From Mesorhizobium sp. AR07 (GTDB lineage Bacteria; Pseudomonadota; Alphaproteobacteria; Rhizobiales; Rhizobiaceae), in NCBI RefSeq assembly GCF_024746815.1, contig NZ_CP080525.1, positions 2,542,001-2,606,000 on the forward strand: 64,000 nt of DNA, written 5' to 3'. Position 1 is the first letter of the stretch; each line of letters opens with the position of its first letter. A program made the position numbers and the translations under genes. Positions 38,299-49,017 of the stretch are shown piece after piece. The notes under the pieces were generated by a model. That model saw nothing but the letters and a program-made list of their open reading frames with translations, ran no database searches and had not been told where the DNA came from.

Positions 38299-39231
38299 TC
38301 AGGCGTCGGGCTGCAGGCGGCGGCGCTGGCGGTCGCGGCCAAGTCCGGTCGCCTCAAGCAGGCCCTTGCGCTTGGCGTCGTAATAGTAGCCGGTCTGGTA
38401 GAGCCAGTCGGCCTTCTTGGCATTGCCGCCGGCCACCAGCCAGGCGCCGCGCAGATATTTGACCGCGTATTTCAGATTGGTCTCGGCGTCGAACAGGCCC
38501 TTGGCCGGTCCGTCATAGCCCATGCCGCGCGCCGTCGCGTGCTTGATCTGCATTAGCCCCCAATGGCCATTGTTGTAGGCTTTCGGGTTGAAGGTGCTCT
38601 CGCGGTTGACGACATGGCGCACCAGATCCACCGGCACCTGGTAGAGGGCGGCATATTTGTCGATCAGCCGGTCGACATCGCCGCGCATACCGGTCGCGTG
38701 CTGTTCTTCCACCGGTGCCATCGGGAACTGGACGAGGGCAGCCGGATTCTGCGGCACGACATAGGCAACCTGCTGGACGCCCGACATGATTTTCCGGTCG
38801 CCCTTGGCGGTCGCCGGCATGACGAGCCCGGCGGTCATATAGGTTTCGGCCGTCTTGGCAGGCTTGCCCGCGATCGCCGGCGGCGGCGCCTGCCAGGCAT
38901 TGGCGGTCATCACGGCGGGCACGGTGGGCGCCGCCGGGGTCGATCCGGCGAAGGCGGCGGTCGCCATTGCCGGCCCGACGGCGGGATCGAGTGCCGGCGC
39001 GGCCGGGCCGGACGTCAATTCAGCCGTCTGAACGGGCGCGATGCCGGAGGATTGCGGCAGCACCGAAACCGTCTCCGGCAGCGGTATCGTGAAGCCGGCG
39101 TCAGCACCGGCGGCGGTCGCGGTTTCGGTCAGGGCAGGCGCGGACTTCATCTGCGATGTCGACGTGCAGCCGCTCATGCCGGCGGCGGCCAGGATCGCGC
39201 CGATCGCGATAAGAGTATGTTTTGCTGGCAA
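38299..39231 (-). CDS. Lytic transglycosylase (SLT domain), probable lipoprotein
   Basis: 310 residues from TTG 39231. The N-terminal signal has a lipobox-like end (GAILAAAGMSGC). An Ala/Pro/Thr-rich region of about 150 residues is followed by a C-terminal SLT domain: VDLVRHVVNRESTFNPKAYN with the catalytic Glu in ES, HWGLMQIKHATARGMGY and AVKYLRGAWLVAGGN. It would cleave peptidoglycan glycan strands in the periplasm. The tail is Arg-rich. The start is weakly supported. Confidence 0.88.
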   Translation of the reverse strand: MPAKHTLIAIGAILAAAGMSGCTSTSQMKSAPALTETATAAGADAGFTIPLPETVSVLPQSSGIAPVQTAELTSGPAAPALDPAVGPAMATAAFAGSTPAAPTVPAVMTANAWQAPPPAIAGKPAKTAETYMTAGLVMPATAKGDRKIMSGVQQVAYVVPQNPAALVQFPMAPVEEQHATGMRGDVDRLIDKYAALYQVPVDLVRHVVNRESTFNPKAYNNGHWGLMQIKHATARGMGYDGPAKGLFDAETNLKYAVKYLRGAWLVAGGNAKKADWLYQTGYYYDAKRKGLLEATGLGRDRQRRRLQPDA

Positions 39232-39412
39232 GCCGCGCTCGAGTCCGGTTTGTCGGGTTGTTAAGAAATTCCTTACACCAGCGATTCACCACCGGCAATC
39301 GGGGCCATCAGATGGTTTTCGGGTGGCGAGACTCTGGCGGGGATGCCATATTGTTCTGGATATGTACTGGGACGAATCCCGGTTTTCGCCACTTTGCGGA
39401 AAGGAACGCATC

Positions 39413-39982
39413 ATGGAAACGACAGCTTCGATCACAGCCGGCCACGCAGTGTTAGAAACAGTGATCGGTTTCATGGGCATCGCCTGGAGCGAAAAGGGCC
39501 TGATCCGGCTCTGCCTGCCCGAACGCAGCCGCGAGGCGGTGGAGCGGCGGCTGATGCGCCATGCCGGCATTTCCGCCTCCACCGCCCAGCCGCCATGGGT
39601 GGTCGACCTGATCGCTTCGATCAAGGCCTATGCGGCTGGCGAAGACGTCGACTTCAGCGGCGTGCCGGTCGATCTCGACGGTGTCGACGATTTCCGCCTC
39701 GCCATCTACGACGCGGCGCGAAAGCTCGCCTTTGGCGAAACCACCACCTATGGCGAGCTGGCCAAAACCGCCGGCCATTCCGGGCTCGCCCGCGAAACCG
39801 GGGCAGCACTTGGCGCCAATCCGGTGCCGCTGGTCATTCCTTGCCATCGCATCCTTGCCGCCGGCGGCAAGATCGGCGGCTTCTCGGCGCCGGGCGGATC
39901 GGCCACCAAGGAGAAGATGCTGGCCATGGAAGGCGTGCGCGTCGGTCCGCCGCCGCCGGCGCAGGTTTCCTTCGGATTTTGA
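39413..39982 (+). CDS. ogt: Methylated-DNA-protein-cysteine methyltransferase
   Basis: 189 residues from ATG 39413 behind AAGGA. A suicide enzyme that repairs O6-alkylguanine. The acceptor Cys is in VIPCHRILAAGGKIGGFSA (PCHR motif); the DNA-binding helix-turn-helix is FGETTTYGELAKTAGHSG, followed by ALGANPVPLVI with the Asn hinge. There is no Ada N-terminal domain, so it is an Ogt-type enzyme. Confidence 0.95.
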   Translation: METTASITAGHAVLETVIGFMGIAWSEKGLIRLCLPERSREAVERRLMRHAGISASTAQPPWVVDLIASIKAYAAGEDVDFSGVPVDLDGVDDFRLAIYDAARKLAFGETTTYGELAKTAGHSGLARETGAALGANPVPLVIPCHRILAAGGKIGGFSAPGGSATKEKMLAMEGVRVGPPPPAQVSFGF

Positions 39983-39991
39983 TCGAAGCGC

Positions 39992-40321
39992 CTAATTGTT
40001 GTGGAAGAACCGGCGGCGGAAATGCCGATCATTGTCCGGCCGCTTGCAGTTATAGACCGGGCAGGACTTGGTGTCGGCGCTCGGCACATAGGCGCGTGTC
40101 CTGATCTCGCCCATGGTGCAGAACTGCTGGCTCTGCACATAGCGGTCATAGAGCGGCAGGCCCGGCACCCGCGTCGACTGGTAGCGCAGAATGACGGCGC
40201 CCTGCCGCGCGATCGTCGACTGGACCTTGCCGCAGCTCATATGCGTCGGATCATAGCGCGAGATCGCCTGCGCCTGGGCAGCCACCAGCGTCAGGCAGGC
40301 GGCAAGCAGAATGGCTTTCAT
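39992..40321 (-). CDS. Small exported hypothetical protein
   Basis: 109 residues from ATG 40321 behind GGAGAG. Clear signal peptide (LLAACLTLVAAQAQA). The mature part has four Cys (MSCGKV, FCTMGE, SCPVYNC) and the block RQGAVILRYQSTRVPGLPLY, a pattern I have seen in small exported rhizobial proteins of unknown role. Basic, Arg-rich C-terminus. Confidence 0.75.
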   Translation of the reverse strand: MKAILLAACLTLVAAQAQAISRYDPTHMSCGKVQSTIARQGAVILRYQSTRVPGLPLYDRYVQSQQFCTMGEIRTRAYVPSADTKSCPVYNCKRPDNDRHFRRRFFHNN

Positions 40322-40608
40322 GGTTCTCTCCCCAAAGGCCCTCTCGGATCGACACCCGCCGGGGACCCAATCCTGTCGCGACGCTCTCACGCGATTGGGG
40401 CGGCCATTGGGCAGTCCCCTGATCACGGCTTTCTCACGCAGTCTTGTTTTTCGTCCAAAACCAGCCTATATGCGTTCCATTGATATTTCGGCCGATCGAT
40501 CCGGGCCTCGCGATAATCGCGTTTGCTGACGTCTATCTCCAAAATCTCGATGCACACCGGCTGGACCTCGGTCTGGTCAATCTAAAGCAAATGTGAAGGA
40601 CTATCTAA
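40322..40608. other. Intergenic region and cold-shock gene leader
   Basis: 287 bp without a gene. The last part before the cold-shock gene (AAGGA at about 40595) is probably its 5' untranslated leader, which in this family is often long. No distinct promoter could be fixed. Confidence 0.4.
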
Positions 40609-40821
40609 ATGGCAACTGGAACGGTCAAGTGGTTCAACGCCACCAAGGGCTTCGGCTTCATTCAGCCTGACGCGGGCGGCGCGGACGTTTTCGTCCACAT
40701 CTCCGCTGTCGAGCGTGCTGGGCTGTCGACCCTGGTCGAAGGCCAGAAGATCAACTTTGAGATCGAGCAGGACCGCCGCACTGGCAAGTCGTCCGCTGGA
40801 TCTCTGAGCAAGGCAGCCTGA
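40609..40821 (+). CDS. cspA: Cold-shock protein, CspA family
   Basis: 70 residues, a single cold-shock domain. RNP1 is KGFGFIQP and RNP2 VFVHIS, following [11 protein letters not shown]. It binds single-stranded RNA/DNA as an RNA chaperone. Several paralogues are usual in rhizobia, so the exact gene letter is uncertain. Confidence 0.95.
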   Translation: MATGTVKWFNATKGFGFIQPDAGGADVFVHISAVERAGLSTLVEGQKINFEIEQDRRTGKSSAGSLSKAA

Positions 40822-40832
40822 TTTTGCGAATG

Positions 40833-40862
40833 GCGCGCGCCGGGTGAGAGCCCGGGGCGCGC
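40833..40862 (+). other. Strong hairpin in the 3' region of the cold-shock gene
   Basis: GCGCGCGCCGGG and CCCGGGGCGCGC pair over 11 bp with one mismatch, around a TGAGAG loop, 12 bp after the stop codon. With the terminator at 40988 it bounds a structured 3' region of about 190 bases that might be processed to a small RNA. Confidence 0.45.
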
Positions 40863-40987
40863 GGCAAGTCACGGATGTACTGACAGTCGCGCGAGAAGCT
40901 CGCCGGAGCGAAAAGACCCGACAAGCTGGATCAGCAGATAGCTGCCAGCCCGGACCGGACGCTCCCGATCAGGCTACCGAGAATGGG

Positions 40988-41013
40988 AAGGCGGGATTTA
41001 TCCCGCCTTTTTA
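40988..41013 (+). terminator. Rho-independent terminator of the cold-shock transcript
   Basis: AAGGCGGGA / TCCCGCCTT with a TTTA loop, then TTTATTT. A classical intrinsic terminator, 167 bp behind the stop codon. Confidence 0.9.
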
Positions 41014-41041
41014 TTTGTCTGGGTTTAGGTAACCGACAATT

Positions 41042-41225
41042 GGCGAAAGCAGCGATGCAGCGTCCTTCTCCCCGTCACTATACGGGGAGAAGATGGCGGC
41101 AGCCAGATGAAGGGCAGCGCCAACCTTCTCTGTAAGTATAGTTGGTTTGGCGATAGTTTCTGAAGCGTCGCGCCGCCCCTCATCGCCCTGCCGGGCACTT
41201 CTCCCCGTATAGCGACGGGGAGAAG
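41042..41225. repeat. Complete RIME-like repeat, type B
   Basis: Two palindromes in opposite orientation (CTTCTCCCCGTCACTATACG... at about 41065 and its counterpart ending at 41225). They are joined by arms GATGGCGGCAGCCAGATGA and, inverted, GGGCGATGAGG-type. On the minus strand its centre reads GCGCTGCCC-TT-CATCTGGCTG, that is, the IS110 target with TT instead of the CT core. It is the uninterrupted counterpart of the unit split by IS copy 2. Confidence 0.88.
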
Positions 41226-41266
41226 AACACTCTGTCCGCTCGGCGCCAACAGAGCAAAAGACAAAA

Positions 41267-41875
41267 CTACCCCAGCCATTCCATCGGCACGTGTCCCGGA
41301 TCCGCCTCCACCCGGCCAAGCCAGTCTGCCACTGCTGGATAGGCATCAAGCTGAAAACCGCCCTGCTCTGCCGTATGCGTATAGGCATAGAGCGCGATGT
41401 CGGCGACGCTAAGCGCACCGCCGGCGAAGAAGGCATTGTTTTCCAGATGCTTGTTCATCACGCCGAGCGCCTTGTTGCCGCGCTCCAGCGTCACCGCCAG
41501 CCGCTCCGGCGTTGCATCCCTGGCCCGTTCGGGAAAGGTCAGCAGCGCCTTGCGCACGGCGATGTAGGGCTCGTGGCTGTATTGTTCGAAGAACAGCCAT
41601 TGATAGGCGAGCCCGCGCTCATATCTCTCCGCCGGCAGGAAGCGCGTGCCCTCGGCGAGATAGAGCAGGATGGCGTTGGATTCGGCCAGCCGGCGGCCGT
41701 CGGCGAGCTCCAGCAGCGGCACCATGGCGTTCGGGTTCTTGGCGACGAAGTCTGCTTTTCGCGTCTCGCCGGTGTGCGAACTCACCTCGATAGTGGTGAA
41801 GGCCAGGCCAAGCTTGGCCATCAGCAGGCGCGGCTTGTAGCAATTGCCGCTGTCGATCATGCCGTAGAGTATCAT
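41267..41875 (-). CDS. Glutathione S-transferase family protein
   Basis: 202 residues from ATG 41875. The N-terminal thioredoxin-like domain has LYGMIDSGNCYKPRLLMAKL (Ser/Cys region), NPNAMVPLLELADGRRLAES with the cis-Pro and the Glu-Ser of the glutathione site. The C-terminal helical domain has LSVADIALYAYTHTAEQGGF. Similar to the beta/theta-like bacterial GSTs; substrate unknown. Confidence 0.93.
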   Translation of the reverse strand: MILYGMIDSGNCYKPRLLMAKLGLAFTTIEVSSHTGETRKADFVAKNPNAMVPLLELADGRRLAESNAILLYLAEGTRFLPAERYERGLAYQWLFFEQYSHEPYIAVRKALLTFPERARDATPERLAVTLERGNKALGVMNKHLENNAFFAGGALSVADIALYAYTHTAEQGGFQLDAYPAVADWLGRVEADPGHVPMEWLG

Positions 41876-42050
41876 TGCCGTTCCCCGAGCGCTGCCTGCG
41901 CCGGCGCGATTATCGCAGCGGCTCCAGCCGCAACCAATGATTTCTTTTGGCACGACCATCAGGGTTGCTGATGTGTGGAGGCATGAAGCACAGACAGACA
42001 GGTTGCGCCGCCTGCTACGCTGGCGATTGGCGAAGACATCCGTGACCGCG

Positions 42051-42181
42051 TCCTTCTCCCCGTCACTATACGGGGAGAAGTGCCCGGCAGGGCGATGAGG
42101 GGCGGCGCGACGTGTCAGGACTATCGCTCGGTCCGATCTTTCATCGGGTCATCGATTCAAGCGCGAAGGTCGGCGCTGCCC
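42051..42181. repeat. Left half of a RIME-like repeat split by IS copy 2
   Basis: The palindrome CTTCTCCCCGTCACTATACG..., the TGCCCGGCAGGGCGATGAGG arm and the centre ending GGCGCTGCCC. Its continuation (CATCTGGCTGCCGCC and a second palindrome) lies beyond the IS at 43332. Placed end to end the halves match the complete unit at 41042-41225 read on the other strand. Confidence 0.88.
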
Positions 42182-42214
42182 CTTGTGTGTTTGGAATATG
42201 CATAATGGAGGGTG

Positions 42215-43317
<1,103 letters not shown>

Positions 43318-43331
43318 CAAACACAGTTGCT

Positions 43332-43379
43332 CATCTGGCTGCCGCCATCTTCTCCCCGTAAGTGACGGGGAGAAGGACG
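43332..43379. repeat. Right half of the RIME-like repeat split by IS copy 2
   Basis: CATCTGGCTGCCGCCATC followed by the palindrome CTTCTCCCCGTAAGTGACGG.... See 42051-42181. Confidence 0.85.
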
Positions 43380-43415
43380 CTCTCGCCGCAGATTTCGCCA
43401 ATCACCAACGCGCCC

Positions 43416-44264
43416 TTAGCCGAACAGCGGCACCACCTTGCTATCCCCGCCAAGCAGTGCGTCGATGGCCAGCGGCTCTTCGTCGAAGATCGTGCCGGCG
43501 AGCGCCGGGCGGGCGAGAAGAAAACCCTGCAGCAGGTCGACGCCGCCTTCGAGCGCGACGCGCAGATGGGTGGGTTGCTCGATGCCTTCGACCAGCACCT
43601 TGGCGCCTTGATCGTGCAGGGCCGAAACCAGCGGGCGGAAGAACCGTTCGGCGGCGGCATGGCGGCAGAACTCGGCGAACCAGGTGCCGTCGATCTTGAC
43701 GATGTCGGGACGAAGCAGGCTCACGCGCTCCGCGGTCGAATGGCCAGTGCCGAAATCGTCGATGGCGATGCGGATGCCGTCACGCCGCATTTCGCGCACC
43801 AGCCTGGTGAGAAGCGCGTCGTCGGCCGCCTGTTCGGTGATTTCGCAGACCAGCATCGCCGGCGCGAGGCCGAACTCGCCGAGATGTCGGGTCATCAGCC
43901 GGATCTCGGCCAGCGCCCGCCCGGGATGGTCGTTGATCAGCGGATTGTAGTTGAAGAACAGATCGAGCCCGTCGACGCCGATGTTGCGAAAATTCCTGAG
44001 GTGCAGCGCCCGGCACATGGTCTCGACAAACAGCCGGTCCGAGGCGGCAATGCTTTCGAAAAACACTTTCGGCGCACCGGGGCGGCCGGCACGGTGCGGC
44101 TCGATCAGGGCTTCGACCGCGACGGCGTGGAGAAAGCGGCCGCGCGCCGCGAAAATCGGCTGATAGGCGCTGCGCAGCCGGAACTCGCCATGGACGCCAT
44201 ACTCGATGCCGACCTCGTCGACGAAGATCGCATCGCCGACATTGCGCCGCCGCTCAAGCCTCAT
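43416..44264 (-). CDS. EAL-domain protein (c-di-GMP phosphodiesterase-like), second of a pair
   Basis: 282 residues, a standalone EAL domain after a short N-terminus. The signature residues are kept: EALIEPH, the Asn in FFNYNP, Glu in VCEITEQ, DDFGTGHS, KIDGTW, VEGIEQ and QGFLLARP. It could hydrolyse cyclic di-GMP. Its start overlaps the stop of the upstream EAL gene by ATGA, so the pair is translationally coupled. No membrane segment or sensor domain is visible. Confidence 0.9.
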   Translation of the reverse strand: MRLERRRNVGDAIFVDEVGIEYGVHGEFRLRSAYQPIFAARGRFLHAVAVEALIEPHRAGRPGAPKVFFESIAASDRLFVETMCRALHLRNFRNIGVDGLDLFFNYNPLINDHPGRALAEIRLMTRHLGEFGLAPAMLVCEITEQAADDALLTRLVREMRRDGIRIAIDDFGTGHSTAERVSLLRPDIVKIDGTWFAEFCRHAAAERFFRPLVSALHDQGAKVLVEGIEQPTHLRVALEGGVDLLQGFLLARPALAGTIFDEEPLAIDALLGGDSKVVPLFG

Positions 44265-45151
44265 GGCGTTACCCTGCGCCCGAAGGCTTTCGCCCGCCGC
44301 GTCGCATGTGGTGAGGCCGGTTGGGCAGGCGCGGCTCCAGCGACCGCGGGTTGCTGCGTGGTTTTGCCGAAAACGCGAAAACTGGTCGGCGCCAGTTCGG
44401 GTCGCGCCAGCACGAAACCCTGCACCATCGACGCTCCCGATTTCTCGGCGAGTTCCAGTTGCCAGCCCTCCTCGATGCCCTCGAACACCGTGCGGATGCC
44501 TTGCTCCTCGAAACTTTTCACCATGGTGGTCAACAGCGCGAAACCGGCGCCGGACTCCATCAGCTGCGTGATCCAGTAGGCGTCGAATTTGACGATGTCG
44601 GGCTTCAACTCCTTGATGCGGTTGATGTCGGAATCGTCGGCGCCATAATCGTCGACGGCGATGCGAAAGCCGTTGGCCCTCAGCGCGGCGACGAAGCTGT
44701 GCAGGGTCTCCTGCGATGCCGACCTCTGCTCGGTCACTTCGCAGACCACGCGGCGCGGATCGATATCGGCCTCATGCAGCACCAGCCGCATTTCGCGCAA
44801 GGCATTGTCGGCAACGGCCCGCTCGGTGAACACCGACGGGTCGAAATTGACGAAGATCGACGCCTCTTGCGGCAGGCAGGCGCCGGCGTTCAGAAGATGC
44901 AGCGTCCTGGTCAGCGCCTCGACATGCAGGCGGTCGGCGGCCGGACAGGTGCTGAAAAAACTCATCGGCGACTGCGGCTCGCCATCGCGGAACGGCCGGA
45001 TCAGCCCTTCGAACGCGGCCACCGACAGCTTGCCTTCGTTGAAGGCGAAGATCGGCTGGAAGGCGCTTTGCAGCGTGTAGATGCCCCAGACACCGGTGGA
45101 GGTGCCGTCGTCATGACGGATGATGTGGGCAAGCCCGATGCTGCGCGACAC
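44261..45151 (-). CDS. EAL-domain protein with a degenerate loop, first of a pair
   Basis: 296 residues. The EAL signature is EGL (AAFEGLIRPF), and DDFGTG is replaced by VDDYGADDSD. The Asn (FVNFDP), Glu (VCEVTEQ), the Asp pair, Lys (VKFDAYW), Glu (FEGIEE) and Gln (VQGFVLARP) remain. The altered loop 6, which governs dimer-dependent activation in this family, makes activity uncertain; it may instead sense c-di-GMP. A Pro/Ala-rich, Arg-rich tail follows the domain. Confidence 0.88.
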   Translation of the reverse strand: MSRSIGLAHIIRHDDGTSTGVWGIYTLQSAFQPIFAFNEGKLSVAAFEGLIRPFRDGEPQSPMSFFSTCPAADRLHVEALTRTLHLLNAGACLPQEASIFVNFDPSVFTERAVADNALREMRLVLHEADIDPRRVVCEVTEQRSASQETLHSFVAALRANGFRIAVDDYGADDSDINRIKELKPDIVKFDAYWITQLMESGAGFALLTTMVKSFEEQGIRTVFEGIEEGWQLELAEKSGASMVQGFVLARPELAPTSFRVFGKTTQQPAVAGAAPAQPASPHATRRAKAFGRRVTP

Positions 45152-45251
45152 GGTTCCTCGCTCCGCGAACTGGCGGATTGGATTGCGATCCTGCCACTCA
45201 AGCCTCTACCGCCCGTTAATGAATTTATTGTTGCCGATCACGGCTCCTTGA

Positions 45252-46559
<1,308 letters not shown>

Positions 46560-46579
46560 TCGCGCCAATCTTGAAACTG

Positions 46580-46605
46580 AAAGCCCGGCTTCACTGCCGG
46601 GCTTT
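46580..46605 (+). terminator. Terminator behind aatA
   Basis: AAAGCCCGGC / GCCGGGCTTT, a perfect 10-bp stem with a TTCACT loop, 20 bp after the stop, then GTGTT. It may serve both convergent genes. Confidence 0.75.
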
Positions 46606-46633
46606 GTGTTGCGCCGCATCACGGGCGCGGCGC

Positions 46634-47029
46634 TCAGCCGCCATATTGGACTGACGTCACCTCTTCCAGCCAGTCGGCATGGACGCCGTCGAGCGCCTCC
46701 TGCATGGCAATATGCGTCATCGCCGATTTCGGCGCCGCACCGTGCCAGTGCTTTTCGCCAGGCGAAAACGAGATGACGTCGCCGGCCCTGATCTCCTGAA
46801 CCGGGCCGCCCCATGCCTGTGCAAGCCCGGCGCCCTCGGTAACATAGAGCGTCTGGCCAAACGGGTGCGTGTGCCAGTGGGTGCGCGCGCCCGGCTCGAA
46901 GCTGACCAGCGTGGCCCGCAGCCGTGCCGGTGCCTCCTTCTCGATGATCGGCGTCTGCAGCACCCTGCCGGTGAAGTACTTTTCCGGTGCTATGATGGTC
47001 GGCACGCTGCCGCAGGCAATGATCTTCAT
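46634..47029 (-). CDS. Cupin-domain protein
   Basis: 131 residues. FEPGARTHWHTHPFGQTLYV and RAGDVISFSPGEKHWHGAAP are the two cupin motifs with His and Gln/Glu-type metal ligands. Close in type to small cupins next to carboxymuconolactone-decarboxylase-like genes or (R)-mandelonitrile-lyase-like cupins. Reaction unknown. Convergent with aatA. Confidence 0.88.
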   Translation of the reverse strand: MKIIACGSVPTIIAPEKYFTGRVLQTPIIEKEAPARLRATLVSFEPGARTHWHTHPFGQTLYVTEGAGLAQAWGGPVQEIRAGDVISFSPGEKHWHGAAPKSAMTHIAMQEALDGVHADWLEEVTSVQYGG

Positions 47030-47292
47030 CGTGATGATCCCGGAATTGGTGAGCGATCGGCATCAAACGCCGCCCGACATTTGAGGCAAAAACGCATTTG
47101 AGGCAAAACACATTCTCGGCCGATAACATCCCAGGCGCAACCGGCCGTTTCGCCCGCCGCCACAAGACCCGGGTTTTTCTCCTTAACCATGAACGCTCGC
47201 CGCGCCGCGCCACGGGACGAGAAGACGGCGAATTCAATGTCTTCTTAACAGCTGCGCTCTAGCCCTGATCCTGCATTTCAGGGGGCGATGAG

Positions 47293-48822
47293 ATGAGCAT
47301 ACTGGCGACGATCAAGGACCACAGCGGCCGCATCTACCGCGGCATCCAATTGTTGCTTCTGATCAGCATCGGCGCCGCGGTGCTTGGCGCGGTCAACCTG
47401 TCTCGAGACCTGCCCTCCAGCAACGCCTATGCGGTCTCGGCCCTCGCCACCAGCCTGGCCCTGCTGGCGCTGATGTATATGCGCAGCAGCGTCGTCCATC
47501 GCTTGCAGTCAGCGGCCGCCGCCGAGGCGGAAAAGCATCATTTCCTGACCAGGGACGCGATGACCGGGGCGATGACCCGCCGCTATTTCCTCGAAGCACT
47601 GCGCGACAGTCTCGGCAGCATGCGAGACCGGCGCGATGCGACCTTGCTGTTGATCGATGTCGATCACTTCAAGCAGCTCAACGACACGTTCGGGCATCAG
47701 TTCGGCGACCTCGCCCTGGCGCATCTGGTCAAGACGGCCGAGCGCATCTTTGCGGGCGGCATGGTCGGACGGCTAGGCGGCGACGAGTTCGGCGTCATCA
47801 TCGCGCACAACGATCTCGCCACCATCAACAAGAATGTCAGGCGATTGCTGGATGCCATGCGGGCCGGAAAATCGCATGAGGGCAAGACCATTCCGCTCTC
47901 CATTTCCATCGGCGTGGCGCTGGCGCCGACGCATGCCTCTAACACCACGGAACTGATGCTGGTTGCCGACCTGGCGCTCTATGAAAGCAAGGCGGCGGGC
48001 CGTGGCCGGGTCACCGTGTTCGACGAGGAGATGCTGTCCGACAAGCGCTACCGTCGCCTGGTCGAACGGGAGCTGCGTGCGGCGGTCTATCTCAGCGAGC
48101 TCGAGCTGCACTATCAGCCGATCGTCAACCCGGACGGCTCCACCTATGGCTTCGAAGGACTGATCCGCTGGCGCCACCCCGTCCGTGGCTTGATCTCGCC
48201 GGCCGAGTTCATTCCGATCGCCGAACGCTCGACCCTGATCGACATGCTCGGCGAGTGGGTGTTCAAGCGGGCCTGCGCCGACATCGGCCATTTCCCGGGG
48301 CGCCGCATCTCGATCAACGTCTCCGGCGAACAGCTGAAGCGCGACGAGATCGTCACCATGTGCGACCGCGTGCTGAAGGAAACCGGCCGTTCCGCCGCGC
48401 AATTCGTCATCGAGATCACCGAGACGGTGGCGACCGCCGCCACGCCCGAAATCCTGCGGCGCCTCGAAGCGTTGCGCGGACTCGGCTTCCACATCGCACT
48501 CGACGATTTCGGCACCGGCCATTGCGGCTTCAACTATTTGCAGACCTTGCCCATCGACAGCATCAAGATCGACCGCTCCTACATCCGCAGCCTTGCCCAT
48601 GACCAGGTGGCGCAGATCTTCGTATCGGCGCTCGCCCAGATCGCGCGCATCCAGGATGTCACCATCGTCGCCGAAGGCGTCGAGACGCAAGAGGAGTTCG
48701 CCCTGGCCAGGGCCACGGGTTGCAATCGTTTCCAGGGCTACTTCTTCGGCCGGCCGGCGCCGCGCGACAAGGTCGGTTCGTTGCGCGCCGTCAGTGCCGA
48801 GCCGCTGGCGCTGAGCGCCTGA
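47293..48822 (+). CDS. Membrane GGDEF-EAL protein (c-di-GMP turnover)
   Basis: 509 residues. Two N-terminal membrane helices (about 17-33 and 45-62) are followed by a GGDEF domain with the intact LGGDEFGV motif (about 155) and DVDHFKQLNDTFGH metal/substrate residues. The EAL domain starts ELELHYQPIVNPDGSTYGFE, with EGLIRWRHP in place of EAL, DDFGTGHCGFNYL, KIDRSYIRS and VAEGVETQEEF intact. Both synthesis and hydrolysis are possible. Followed by an EF-G-like gene. Confidence 0.93.
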   Translation: MSILATIKDHSGRIYRGIQLLLLISIGAAVLGAVNLSRDLPSSNAYAVSALATSLALLALMYMRSSVVHRLQSAAAAEAEKHHFLTRDAMTGAMTRRYFLEALRDSLGSMRDRRDATLLLIDVDHFKQLNDTFGHQFGDLALAHLVKTAERIFAGGMVGRLGGDEFGVIIAHNDLATINKNVRRLLDAMRAGKSHEGKTIPLSISIGVALAPTHASNTTELMLVADLALYESKAAGRGRVTVFDEEMLSDKRYRRLVERELRAAVYLSELELHYQPIVNPDGSTYGFEGLIRWRHPVRGLISPAEFIPIAERSTLIDMLGEWVFKRACADIGHFPGRRISINVSGEQLKRDEIVTMCDRVLKETGRSAAQFVIEITETVATAATPEILRRLEALRGLGFHIALDDFGTGHCGFNYLQTLPIDSIKIDRSYIRSLAHDQVAQIFVSALAQIARIQDVTIVAEGVETQEEFALARATGCNRFQGYFFGRPAPRDKVGSLRAVSAEPLALSA

Positions 48823-49017
48823 GACCACGGCGACGAGTTTCTATTTTTCTTGCCCTGCCGGCAAACAAGTGGGACGATGGCTTCGGGCAGGTGGTGAAAC
48901 CAAAAGAACCCCGCCCGCGACGGTCGAACAGGCCGGCCGCCGCACAGGACCGATTGACCACGCCTGAACCATGGATGCCAGTCGGTCCTGCGGGAAACGC
49001 CTGAGTGGAGGTCAGTC

